DNA of 64,000 nt from an uncultured Methanomicrobiales archaeon (GTDB lineage Archaea > Halobacteriota > Methanomicrobia > Methanomicrobiales > Methanospirillaceae), in NCBI GenBank assembly GCA_949320185.1, contig CASGHK010000024.1, positions 1 to 64,000 of the forward strand, given 5' to 3'. The notes below the pieces were generated by a model that searched no databases, was not told the DNA's origin, and saw only the letters and a program-made list of their open reading frames with translations. Every line of letters begins with the position of its first letter. The stretch's first letter is position 1. Made by a program: the position numbers and the translations under genes. Below are positions 36,219-44,310 of this stretch, in pieces.

Positions 36219-37312
36219 TCCGATGGAGGTGCGTACCACTTGAGCATCTCGTTCTGGAATACCGATTCGTCCAGGCTTTCTGGATAGTGCTCGACGAACC
36301 ATATAAGAAAGCCGGTTACATTGATCTTATCACTCAACACCCGCTGGCGTTTGCGGCGCCATGCTTCCTTGCTGGTCTGATCGTTTAACAAACCAACTGC
36401 CATATCAAGGGCCATCTTACTGTCCGCGCTATTGTATAGCAGACCGTATTTCTCCTCGAGTTCGATAAAATTCCCCATATCCTCCTGTCCAACAAAGGAG
36501 TTGCACCGAACAGCGGGAGTCCCCAACAGCGCTGCCTCAGTGGACATCGTCTGCGAGTCACCAACGAAGAGTCGCGCGTAATAGAGCATGTGATGAATCT
36601 TTTCGGGGGAGATGGTGATCCGGTACGGTTCCAGTTCGGTGGGAAGAGGAGACTCGGAAGAGATGTACACGCGTGCATGCTGTTCGAGCCTGGAAACGAG
36701 CCGAACCTTCTCCTCGAGTGAGAAACCGCTCTTAGCCACATCGTGCATAGCCTGCCACGCGACGAATCGGCACAGCACGAAGGATGAGTCAACAGACTCT
36801 CCTAAATCATCGAGTACCGATGGATCGGGGGAAAAATATTCTGGATGAAGGTACGCAAGTTCGATATAGCCCTCGTATTTTTTGTGTTTATGTCCGAAGT
36901 CCTTGCGAAAACTGGTCGGAGTGAGAATGGCGTCTGCAAATGGGACGAACAGCATGTGTTCATAAGGAGAAGGTTCGCTATCGTCCAGGGCAAGATACGG
37001 TCTTCGCATGAGGGCGGAGACATGTGCCGCCCTTATCGAACCGAATCCCAGGAATATATCGGGCTTGAATTCACGTACCGCGAGGTACATCCTGAGATCG
37101 AGAATCGGTATTTTGATCATTTTCTCCGCGATAGAACGCCCGTAGTTTCCGATCTTCGTATACGAAAAACCATACAGGTCGAGCAACCGGTATGAGATGT
37201 CCTTCTCGCTCGCTGTGATCAACACTTCGTGTCCACGACTCTCCATCTCCCAGACAAAATGTTTGAAATAATGGACGTGAGCCGGATGATTGATGTCAAC
37301 AACAATCCTCAT
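36209..37312 (-). CDS. DUF354 protein (GT-B/epimerase-like)
   Basis: 367 residues. DUF354 proteins have the UDP-GlcNAc 2-epimerase/MurG-like GT-B fold; this one opens with VDINHPAHVHYFKHF and has PDIFLGFGS, LALDDSEPSPYEHMLF and FVGDSQTMSTEAALLGTPAVR, the last a nucleotide-sugar site. It is the last of four coupled genes (ATGA overlap with the HisF-like gene), so it probably handles the same sugar: as a transferase of the amidinated residue or as an epimerase. Which one cannot be told. Confidence 0.75.
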   Translation of the reverse strand: MRIVVDINHPAHVHYFKHFVWEMESRGHEVLITASEKDISYRLLDLYGFSYTKIGNYGRSIAEKMIKIPILDLRMYLAVREFKPDIFLGFGSIRAAHVSALMRRPYLALDDSEPSPYEHMLFVPFADAILTPTSFRKDFGHKHKKYEGYIELAYLHPEYFSPDPSVLDDLGESVDSSFVLCRFVAWQAMHDVAKSGFSLEEKVRLVSRLEQHARVYISSESPLPTELEPYRITISPEKIHHMLYYARLFVGDSQTMSTEAALLGTPAVRCNSFVGQEDMGNFIELEEKYGLLYNSADSKMALDMAVGLLNDQTSKEAWRRKRQRVLSDKINVTGFLIWFVEHYPESLDESVFQNEMLKWYAPPSEVS

Positions 37313-38112
37313 AGCGAACCGGGTATCTCCATGAATAATGCTTCGAGTTCCGAACGGGTGGGATAACTGATTAATACTGCACGCTTTCTTCCGTGGTAGA
37401 CAAAGAGACTGCCGGCAGCAAGTGCCGAGGCATTTCCATCGTAATACCCGGTCCTGAAGTCCAGAAGGCGACCGGCGCCGCCGCAGGCGATGACCGGGAT
37501 ATCGACGAGATCGGCGATCATCCTGGTCAGTGGAACGTCATAACCGGTCATCAATCCGTCGTTATCGATGGAGGTGATCATGATCTCACCTGCGCCGAGC
37601 GCTTCCATCTCCTGAGCCAGCTGTGCGGGATTACGCCCCGTCGGCTGGCATCCACAGTGACTGAAGACCTCGTATCGCCCATCAGGCCTTCGTCGAGCAT
37701 CGATGGAAACGATGATGCTCTGGCTTCCGAATGTCTCACTTGCAGACCGTACGAGTTCGGGGTTAAGAACCGCGTCCGTGTTTATGGCAACCTTTTCGAC
37801 CCCTGCGTTGAAGAGCCGGTGAATATCATCGATTGATCGGATTCCTCCACCGTACGTCAATGGCATCAGACACTCTCGAGATATTCGGGCCACCATGTCG
37901 AACGGAATCGGGTTCTTTTTCAACCGACCGAATAAACCTCGCTTCCTGGAAGCCATGATATCGAGAAAAACGAGCTCGTCTGCCTCTTTGTCGTTGAATA
38001 TCCTTACGGCATTAATTGGATCTCCGATATATCTCGGGCTCTCGAACTCAGTCGTCTTCACCAGGCCGTCGTCCCTCAGAAGGAGACATGGGATTACACG
38101 GGGTCGAAACAT
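37309..38112 (-). CDS. HisF-like cyclase paralog for sugar amidination
   Basis: 267 residues, TIM barrel. It aligns with HisF along its length, but the first catalytic aspartate of true HisF (PCLDIKDG) is replaced by leucine at residue 11 (PCLLLRDDGLVKT), while the second (Asp138 in VSIDARR) stays. The phosphate loops GGGIR and CGGAGR remain. In bacterial O-antigen clusters the same change marks HisF-type partners of an N-acetyl sugar amidotransferase. Here it sits between a HisH-like gene (1-nt gap) and DUF354. Not expected to serve histidine synthesis. Confidence 0.85.
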   Translation of the reverse strand: MFRPRVIPCLLLRDDGLVKTTEFESPRYIGDPINAVRIFNDKEADELVFLDIMASRKRGLFGRLKKNPIPFDMVARISRECLMPLTYGGGIRSIDDIHRLFNAGVEKVAINTDAVLNPELVRSASETFGSQSIIVSIDARRRPDGRYEVFSHCGCQPTGRNPAQLAQEMEALGAGEIMITSIDNDGLMTGYDVPLTRMIADLVDIPVIACGGAGRLLDFRTGYYDGNASALAAGSLFVYHGRKRAVLISYPTRSELEALFMEIPGSL

Positions 38113-38113
38113 A

Positions 38114-38728
38114 CTACTGAAGAGATACGAAATTTTTCATGATACGGATTCCACTCGAATGGCTCCGTTCCGGGTGACACTGGATTCCGATGATGTTGTC
38201 CTGCCGGACGACTGAGGGGAACGCGTAACCATAGGTCGTAGTTCCGATCACGCTCGTCTCCTCGACTCCCGTTAGATGATACGAATGAACGAAGTAAAAC
38301 CTGTCATCGAGAGAGATGCCGGTAAGAACTGGGTCATCTGAAGGTTTTACAGCATTCCAGCCCATATGGGGGATCTTTAACCGGTTCCCGTTCGGGCCAA
38401 ATCGGAACCGTACCGTTTCGGCATCGATCCAACCAAGCCCATTCACACCACCTTCCTCGCTCGTCCTGGAGAAGAGCTGCATTCCGAGGCAGATCCCGAG
38501 GATTGGTTTTTTCTTCTCCACGACCTCTTCTTCAAGTACCTGGATCAGGCCGGAAGCCTTCAGGTTTTCAATACCCTTTTTGAATGATCCTACCCCAGGA
38601 AGGATCAGCTTCTGTGCATTCTGGATCTCCTCAGGGTTCGAGGAGATCGTGGCGGTCACCCCAATCCGTCGAAAGGTATTTAGGATACTCCCAAGGTTTC
38701 CCATTCCGTAATCGATGACAGTAATCAT
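38114..38728 (-). CDS. HisH-like glutamine amidotransferase for sugar amidination
   Basis: 204 residues, class I glutaminase. The triad is present: Cys80 in GICLGMQ, His185 and Glu187 in QCHPERSH. It would release ammonia from glutamine and pass it through the HisF-like barrel to the amidotransferase. ATG 38728 has GGGGAT at good spacing; a GTG at 38767 overlapping the previous stop would add 13 residues. It stands in an operon with the sugar amidotransferase and HisF-like gene rather than with his genes. Confidence 0.87.
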   Translation of the reverse strand: MITVIDYGMGNLGSILNTFRRIGVTATISSNPEEIQNAQKLILPGVGSFKKGIENLKASGLIQVLEEEVVEKKKPILGICLGMQLFSRTSEEGGVNGLGWIDAETVRFRFGPNGNRLKIPHMGWNAVKPSDDPVLTGISLDDRFYFVHSYHLTGVEETSVIGTTTYGYAFPSVVRQDNIIGIQCHPERSHSSGIRIMKNFVSLQ

Positions 38729-38763
38729 CCAGTCATCCCCAGGGGTAGAACCCGTCCTTCCAA

Positions 38764-39918
38764 TCACTCACCCAGATATTTCTCATAGAAGACATGCGGT
38801 AGAAGGTTCAGGTTGCAGGCGATCTTTATCGGCAACCTGCACGCCCTGATTGCAGGATAATAACTCGGATAGTCCATATAACTTTTACGTGGGGCGTCCA
38901 TGATCTGCTGGAACTCCTCGGCAGAAAGGCCGAGTTTGGTGATCGTGTAATCGACGATCTCCGGATCAGAGTGATACGGCTTCTTAAGTTCCTCGAGGGC
39001 TTCTTCGCGACTCATCTGACCCGACCGAATCAGAGCAGAATACTCAAGTTTCCGCTTGTCGACGTTGAATTTCTTCGGCAGGTAGTACGATTGGAAGAAC
39101 TCGGTGTAGACCGATTCGTGGTGATGGCCACCGTAATACTTCCATCCGAGTTCAGTCTCGAGGACTCGATTGACCGTTGCGTGTTCGTACGGGACGAACT
39201 CTGGAACGTTTATGACCTGGATCCGCTTGATGAGCGTATTGAATACAAGTTCAGAAAGGCTCATGATCGGGAAACTGGTGATCTTCCGGGTCCCGAACCT
39301 CTCCTGAATTGCTCGGATGTAACGCCCGTCCATGTACGTCCACCCAATAGGAGCCACACCCTCCGTCCTGAATGAGTGGCCATTCAGGATATATCGGACG
39401 CCGTGCTCCTTCGCTGCTCGGTACAGAACCGAGAGGATTACATAGTCTGTGGGGACTTCGGCGTCGGAGACTGAAGCTCGGAGAAAAGACTTCTGCAGGT
39501 CTTTGAACTCCTCCCAGTCAGCGACATGGGTCTGGAGGTCAACATCAAGTGTATCAGTCGCTCTCTTGATATTGCTCACTGCAGTATCTGAATTCCAACC
39601 ATTATCAAAATGGACGGCAAGAGGTCGGAGGCCCATCGTCACGGCATAATACAGCGTATAGGTGCTGTCACGGCCACCACTCACCCCGACAATGCAATCG
39701 TACTCCCGTTTTCGTCCATCATGTTTGATCCGATCGATGATGGACTGGAATCGTCTCCTCCCGGATTCATCAAGGGGATGTTTCTTTTCTAACTCGTCAT
39801 GAATTCTGCAGAAGGTACAGATCCTGTTATCATCGAACTGGATTCCGGGTACTGTTGTATCCATGATACAGCGCGTACAGACCCTAACTGGAGGGGGATC
39901 GTGCATCGGATGCCACAT
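38764..39918 (-). CDS. N-acetyl sugar amidotransferase (WbpG/PseA-like)
   Basis: 384 residues, PP-loop ATPase. The N-terminus has a zinc-finger-like pair of CxxC motifs (Cys14, 17, 34, 37), followed by the PP-loop SGGRDST at residues 80-86 and LAVHFDNGWNSD. The family turns an acetamido group on a nucleotide sugar into an acetamidino group, using ammonia from HisH/HisF-like partners. The C-terminus is helical. It leads a four-gene coupled operon. A TATA-like box lies about 25 nt before the ATG. The exact sugar (bacterial cases use manno-uronic acid or pseudaminic/legionaminic types) is not determinable. Confidence 0.87.
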   Translation of the reverse strand: MWHPMHDPPPVRVCTRCIMDTTVPGIQFDDNRICTFCRIHDELEKKHPLDESGRRRFQSIIDRIKHDGRKREYDCIVGVSGGRDSTYTLYYAVTMGLRPLAVHFDNGWNSDTAVSNIKRATDTLDVDLQTHVADWEEFKDLQKSFLRASVSDAEVPTDYVILSVLYRAAKEHGVRYILNGHSFRTEGVAPIGWTYMDGRYIRAIQERFGTRKITSFPIMSLSELVFNTLIKRIQVINVPEFVPYEHATVNRVLETELGWKYYGGHHHESVYTEFFQSYYLPKKFNVDKRKLEYSALIRSGQMSREEALEELKKPYHSDPEIVDYTITKLGLSAEEFQQIMDAPRKSYMDYPSYYPAIRACRLPIKIACNLNLLPHVFYEKYLGE

Positions 39919-39940
39919 CCAGTACCGGCTATTGCTTCGG

Positions 39941-39953
39941 GATTTAATAAAGA
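39941..39953 (-). promoter_or_regulatory. TATA-like box of the sugar-amidination operon
   Basis: Minus-strand TCTTTATTAAATC ends about 23 nt before ATG 39918, which places the transcription start at or next to the start codon and suggests a leaderless first cistron. Confidence 0.45.
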
Positions 39954-40198
39954 GACTGCTTCGTTTCTTCTCAAGGAACAGTTCGATCGCATTGGGAATA
40001 CCCGGACAGTTTCATTCATATCCGATTACCACGATTCCCTGCGTATTACGTATTCATCCTGTGGAAGGAGAGCACATGAGCGCGCGTGACCCGCACCCAT
40101 TCCAGTCGCCTCCGGGAATATTGCGATCCTCGTAGAACACCCTGCGGAGTCATCACGGGTGGTTGGGAAAAAGTACTGAAGGATCTCATTTTTTGCTG

Positions 40199-41132
40199 AC
40201 ATCCGATGAGACCGGGTGCAGGCAGACGCTGACTGCCGATGATCGCGAGACGATCGATGCATCTCATCATTGCGGCGACACAGTCTCGTCCATACATACA
40301 CGCTACCATATCAGTCGCGAGCGGGTCTTCCCGGTCCTTCGCTTCGCCCTGGTTCATGAAGCCCCTCAGGTCCTTCATTCAGCGTACCGGGCGAGGACCG
40401 TGCCCGCTGCTGTGGTATGTGCTTTTCCCGGCGCAAGTCTTATGCCGGATCTCCCAGCTCGGACCATGACCACTCTTTCGTCATTCCACCACCGGAAATG
40501 GCCGAATGATTCCGAAGACGAAGCGCATACGAAGGTTTATCGGATTCTGCGGAAAATTTACCCGACAGAACGTGCAAACAACAATTACCACGACCGATAT
40601 CGATCCGTTTCGAGCGGACTCATGTGATGAGTCGATGATAGGGTGACTGGAAACAGGTGACCATCGCCGGCCGAACGCAGTGGAAGATCGCGTTCCTCGA
40701 AGATGCTGACCGGTTCATCACCTGCTGCGGGCACAGTCTATCGCCGACGACGGAGGCGACCCTCATGGGTCTCGATACCGGGTTTCCGCGTCATGCTGCC
40801 GACCGAGATACTGATGGATCAAGGCTCGCAGTTCATCGCTACCCAGACGACCAAAACAGCGCATCACGCCTTTGGACGGTACCTGGAACACTATGCTATT
40901 CGACACATCGTCCCCAAGGAACTATCCGCAGACAGATGGTAAGACCCAAAGTTGTTTCAGGGAGATCGATCGGTTGATTGCAGCCGGATTCACCAGGGAT
41001 GAACTTGTCGACTGGCAGAAAAAAATCAAACCTCGTGCCAATGTAGACCACAGGATGCCCGAAACGGCCTTTGTTTATAATCTACCAACCGAACGGTTCC
41101 TCGGGTACGCACGGAAGTGGTTGTGTGAGTGA
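40199..41132 (+). pseudogene. broken IS481-type transposase
   Basis: Pieces of an integrase-core (rve) transposase lie in three frames. The start resembles an HTH (LTADDRETIDASHHCGDTV...). At 40657-40790 comes TQWKIAFLEDADRFITCCG, at 40780-40925 MDQGSQFIA...YLEHYAIRHIV in the next frame, and at 40922-41132 NYPQTDGKT ... FVYNLPTERF in the third. These match, in order, the YLDDASR, LTDxGxQF and HPQTNGK...RPH blocks of IS481 elements. At least two frameshifts separate them, and the catalytic Glu after the NGK block reads as Gln. No terminal inverted repeats or target duplication were found. Dead remnant. Confidence 0.7.
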
Positions 41133-41313
41133 AATGAATTCGGGGCTGAATAGAGGGGATCACCGGTTTAAGGTATTTGTCGATGGGCGAGGCACCATGA
41201 GAACAGAAAACACGGCTCACCGGAATACAGGACGTCCGAGATGCTATGTCGGACCCATGAAACGATATAATGCTTAGAGAGAGGATAGAAATATTGACAC
41301 CAAAGCAGGAGAT

Positions 41314-41329
41314 CAGCGCACGTGCGCTG
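41314..41329. promoter_or_regulatory. 16-bp perfect palindrome before the first FemAB-like gene
   Basis: CAGCGCACGTGCGCTG reads the same on both strands and ends 20 nt before ATG 41350. It could be an operator or, in RNA, a small hairpin. Confidence 0.45.
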
Positions 41330-41349
41330 CGTCATACAAGGGCGTCTTG

Positions 41350-42333
41350 ATGAAAGAGATAATCGTCAGGAATCTTGAACCTGCAGATTACCAGGAATGG
41401 GACAGTTTCGTCGATCGTATTCCGCAGGGAACTGTCTTTCATAAAAGTACGTGGGTGTCCGCAATCTCTCAGGCGTTGAATCAACGGTTTTCAATCTTCG
41501 GCTGTTTCGAGAACGAACGATTGGTCGGGGGCTACGTTCTCTACCACACCAGATACATGGGTTTCTTCAGATCAACGAAGTCGACTGCCATGATGAGTAG
41601 TTTTGGTGGATTGATCGTGGATGGCGGAAGCAACATGAATTGCTTCAAACGAGAGAAGCAACACTGTGCGATCATCGGTGCCGTCCTCAGAGACCTTCGG
41701 TCCAGGAGGTTTCACTACGTCCTGTTCGAGCTCTCTCCATCATATCTGGACATCCGGCCGTTCATCTGGAACGGATGGCGGACCAACACCCGTTATTCAT
41801 ACGTTATATCGCCCGGGAAGGCGTTCTTCTCCAAGAGCGCACGGCGGCACATCCGACGCGCGGTGGAAGGAGACGTTTTCATCGAACAGACAACAGATAG
41901 CGAGTCGTATTACGAGCTCTTTTGTAACACCTATGCCCGTCAGGGGATATCGCCACCCCTGACACACGGTCAATTCGTACGACTCTATCATACGATTGAG
42001 GGAGCCGGACTCAGTCGCATGTGGGCGGCACGGACATCAGAGGGAGAATGGGCGGCAGCGGAGATACACCTGAAGGATGAAAAACGGACCTATGCCTGGT
42101 CCGCAGCTTCTGACATCGAGTTACGAAAGAGCGGGGCGAATTACCTGCTGCAGGAGACGATCTTTTCACAGGAAGCATCGGACGGGTTCGAGGAGAGCTA
42201 TCTCTTTACCGCAAACACTCCCAACCTGGCGAACTTTATGAAACAGTTCGGACCGGAACTCGCTCTATACCATCAGGTGTCGTATTCTCAAATACGCATG
42301 AACCGTTTCAATCATCCACAGCGTTCTGGATAG
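41350..42333 (+). CDS. FemAB/GNAT-like acyl- or aminoacyl-transferase (copy 1)
   Basis: About 327 residues of the double-GNAT FemAB/BioF2-like class. The N-terminal half has FENERLVGGYVLYH and the C-terminal half WAARTSEGEWAAAEIHL, then RTYAWSAAS... SGANYLLQETIF, the acyl-donor part of the fold. In bacteria such proteins add amino acids from aminoacyl-tRNA to cell-wall peptides; in archaeal glycan islands they more likely acylate a sugar. The second copy (42460-43446) is convergent, of equal length, and shares motifs along its whole length (WNGW, WSAAS, TANxPxLAxF). Confidence 0.75.
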   Translation: MKEIIVRNLEPADYQEWDSFVDRIPQGTVFHKSTWVSAISQALNQRFSIFGCFENERLVGGYVLYHTRYMGFFRSTKSTAMMSSFGGLIVDGGSNMNCFKREKQHCAIIGAVLRDLRSRRFHYVLFELSPSYLDIRPFIWNGWRTNTRYSYVISPGKAFFSKSARRHIRRAVEGDVFIEQTTDSESYYELFCNTYARQGISPPLTHGQFVRLYHTIEGAGLSRMWAARTSEGEWAAAEIHLKDEKRTYAWSAASDIELRKSGANYLLQETIFSQEASDGFEESYLFTANTPNLANFMKQFGPELALYHQVSYSQIRMNRFNHPQRSG

Positions 42334-42459
42334 AGAAGCCATCCGAAATGAACCCTGAACCGAGAAGAACAGACAGTGATTGACCTTTTAACCTCGAGAT
42401 AGAGTCCGGGCAAGTCACTCGCCTTGATATCTGATCAGATCTATTCATTCGGGTTGTTC

Positions 42460-43446
42460 TTACGATATCAGGTTTCGGACACACTGGTTGAACCAGCACC
42501 GTTTTGACAGGAGCTCCAAATGAAAATATGGGACGAGATCGGGATTGAACTTGGCAGTGAACTCGGCAAGCTCCGGGACGTTTGCAGTCATCATAAAGAA
42601 CTCTGGGATTGAACGTGACCGGAGCGATTCGATGATCGTTGCGAGTAAGAGGAACACAGCGCCATTCAATTTTCTCTCAGGACGACTCGCAGCACTCCAG
42701 CGGTATGCCCGTTTTGCGTCACAGATGATCAGATCGGCTGCGAGGACCACCCCGTTGGAATCCCGGGCAACCCAGAGTTCTCCATCTCCTGTCCGCACCA
42801 GATCCTCGAATAGCGGCCTGAGCCGGTCAATATCGAAGAAAGGTATCAGTCCCTTCGATGCATACATCGCCTTCAAGAGTGCGGAGAAGAGGTCGATGTC
42901 CCGGGATCGCTCGACCTGGATGCCAAGGCGGGTGGCCAGCGAGATATGTTTTCGGGCCGTCCTAGAAAAATTTGGTTCCGAGGTCTGCAGTCGATACGTG
43001 TATTGAACACGACATTTCCAACCATTCCAGGTGAAGATACGAATATCATTGAGACCCGGAGGGGCCTGGATGACAATTTGATCGAACGCATCACGGTTGA
43101 ACTCTTCGCAGAGTGCTGTACCGAGAGCATGCAGCAGCCTTTCCCTCAGGAGCGAGGACGGTACACCGGACTGATCGACAACAAGGCCGCCATGCGGGCT
43201 GCATTCGTTAACGGAGGATGCCAACACCATGCCGGGCCACAGGCATTCAAGATACAACGAGCAGCCGCCGACCAGGGAGGTATCGTTAAAATATCCGTAA
43301 ATTCTTGGTTTTACGCCCATAATTCGACTGGTTTTCTCTAGCCAGTCCGATCGGTGAAAGTACGTCGCGTGTGCGACAGTGTCCACCAGATCGTCCCAGA
43401 GATGATACTCGTCCTGATTCAGAACCCTCATATCAGAAGAATGCAT
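42460..43446 (-). CDS. FemAB/GNAT-like acyl- or aminoacyl-transferase (copy 2)
   Basis: 328 residues, paralog of the gene at 41350-42333, facing it with about 126 nt between. Shared blocks are WNGWKCRVQYTY, FSRTARKHISLA, RAYRWSAAS and TANVPELAEFTAKFNPDL. Also FNDTSLVGGCSLY in the N-terminal GNAT half. The copies have diverged widely, so the duplication is old or each came separately. The role is inferred only from family and glycan context. Confidence 0.75.
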   Translation of the reverse strand: MHSSDMRVLNQDEYHLWDDLVDTVAHATYFHRSDWLEKTSRIMGVKPRIYGYFNDTSLVGGCSLYLECLWPGMVLASSVNECSPHGGLVVDQSGVPSSLLRERLLHALGTALCEEFNRDAFDQIVIQAPPGLNDIRIFTWNGWKCRVQYTYRLQTSEPNFSRTARKHISLATRLGIQVERSRDIDLFSALLKAMYASKGLIPFFDIDRLRPLFEDLVRTGDGELWVARDSNGVVLAADLIICDAKRAYRWSAASRPERKLNGAVFLLLATIIESLRSRSIPEFFMMTANVPELAEFTAKFNPDLVPYFHLELLSKRCWFNQCVRNLIS

Positions 43447-44310
43447 GCGGAACCTTCGAGGTCAAGCGAGTACTGTTAGGCCATCTCATCTCTGTTGATG
43501 ACATGTGTCGAATGCCTGGATGCCCCAGTATCTTTCCTTGGAACACATCCCTCATGAGTCGACACAGGCTTGTACGGATGATGAATAGACAACGAGAAAA
43601 GAGACCGAATGACCAGCATTGGAGCCGAATTGTGACCATGAGGACGACCATGGCGGGACACCACGAGCTGAGGAGAACCAGATAGGGGTAATGAAGCGAT
43701 GCGGAAGGGTAGTCCGTCAACCGGATGGTGTTCCGGAAAAACATGTGGGAATTTTCCCGAAAAGGGAGTTCTGAGGGATCATTCGTTGGACCATCAGTTC
43801 CACTCGTCTCCTGAAGAGTGGATGCAATCCACATTGACAATTCCTCGAATCCTGTTAGAGTCTATGATGTTAATAAAGCTTCTCCGCGGTTCGAGAGAGA
43901 AGAGTTCGGACGGTCAAGGTACCTGCTTCTTTTGACAAGGGTAGTAAGTACTCAATCTTGTTGGCCGGGATGACCAGAACCCCTCGTAGAGGGAGAGTAA
44001 ACTTCCATGAAAGGAGAAAATGATAGAGTAGAGGTACAATTGGTCCAAACGTTGAGCCGAGTGGTACATGACATCGAAACAATACTTTTCAAAACAAGGG
44101 CATTCATCGACTGGACGAGAGTCCCTCGTCTTCATTGGTCTTCCCGACGAGAGGGAGTGCCGGCATCAAGAATACTCAGGCGTGACTTGGTTCACCAGGC
44201 GACCCGATCTCTCGATAAGAGGGCGTGAATTATCCGATCTCCCAGGATAGAAGAGATATGGGACGGGGAACGGAGTTGGAGGTTGATACGTTCCATTCAC
44301 ACATGAATGA
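43447..44310. other. 864-nt gap, no gene recognised
   Basis: Short frames on both strands, the longest about 78 codons, none with clear family resemblance. A frame from ATG 44007 (73 codons) has weak coding character only. The stretch may be decayed DNA, consistent with the transposase remnant nearby. Confidence 0.5.

Noticed and set aside
40026-40378. Minus-strand frames over the transposase remnant as separate genes
   Set aside because: They overlap the plus-strand pseudogene and have no domain match.
43447-44310. Possible small genes in the gap between FemAB copy 2 and the GT2 gene
   Set aside because: The frames are short, lack consistent codon bias, and none shows a recognisable domain.
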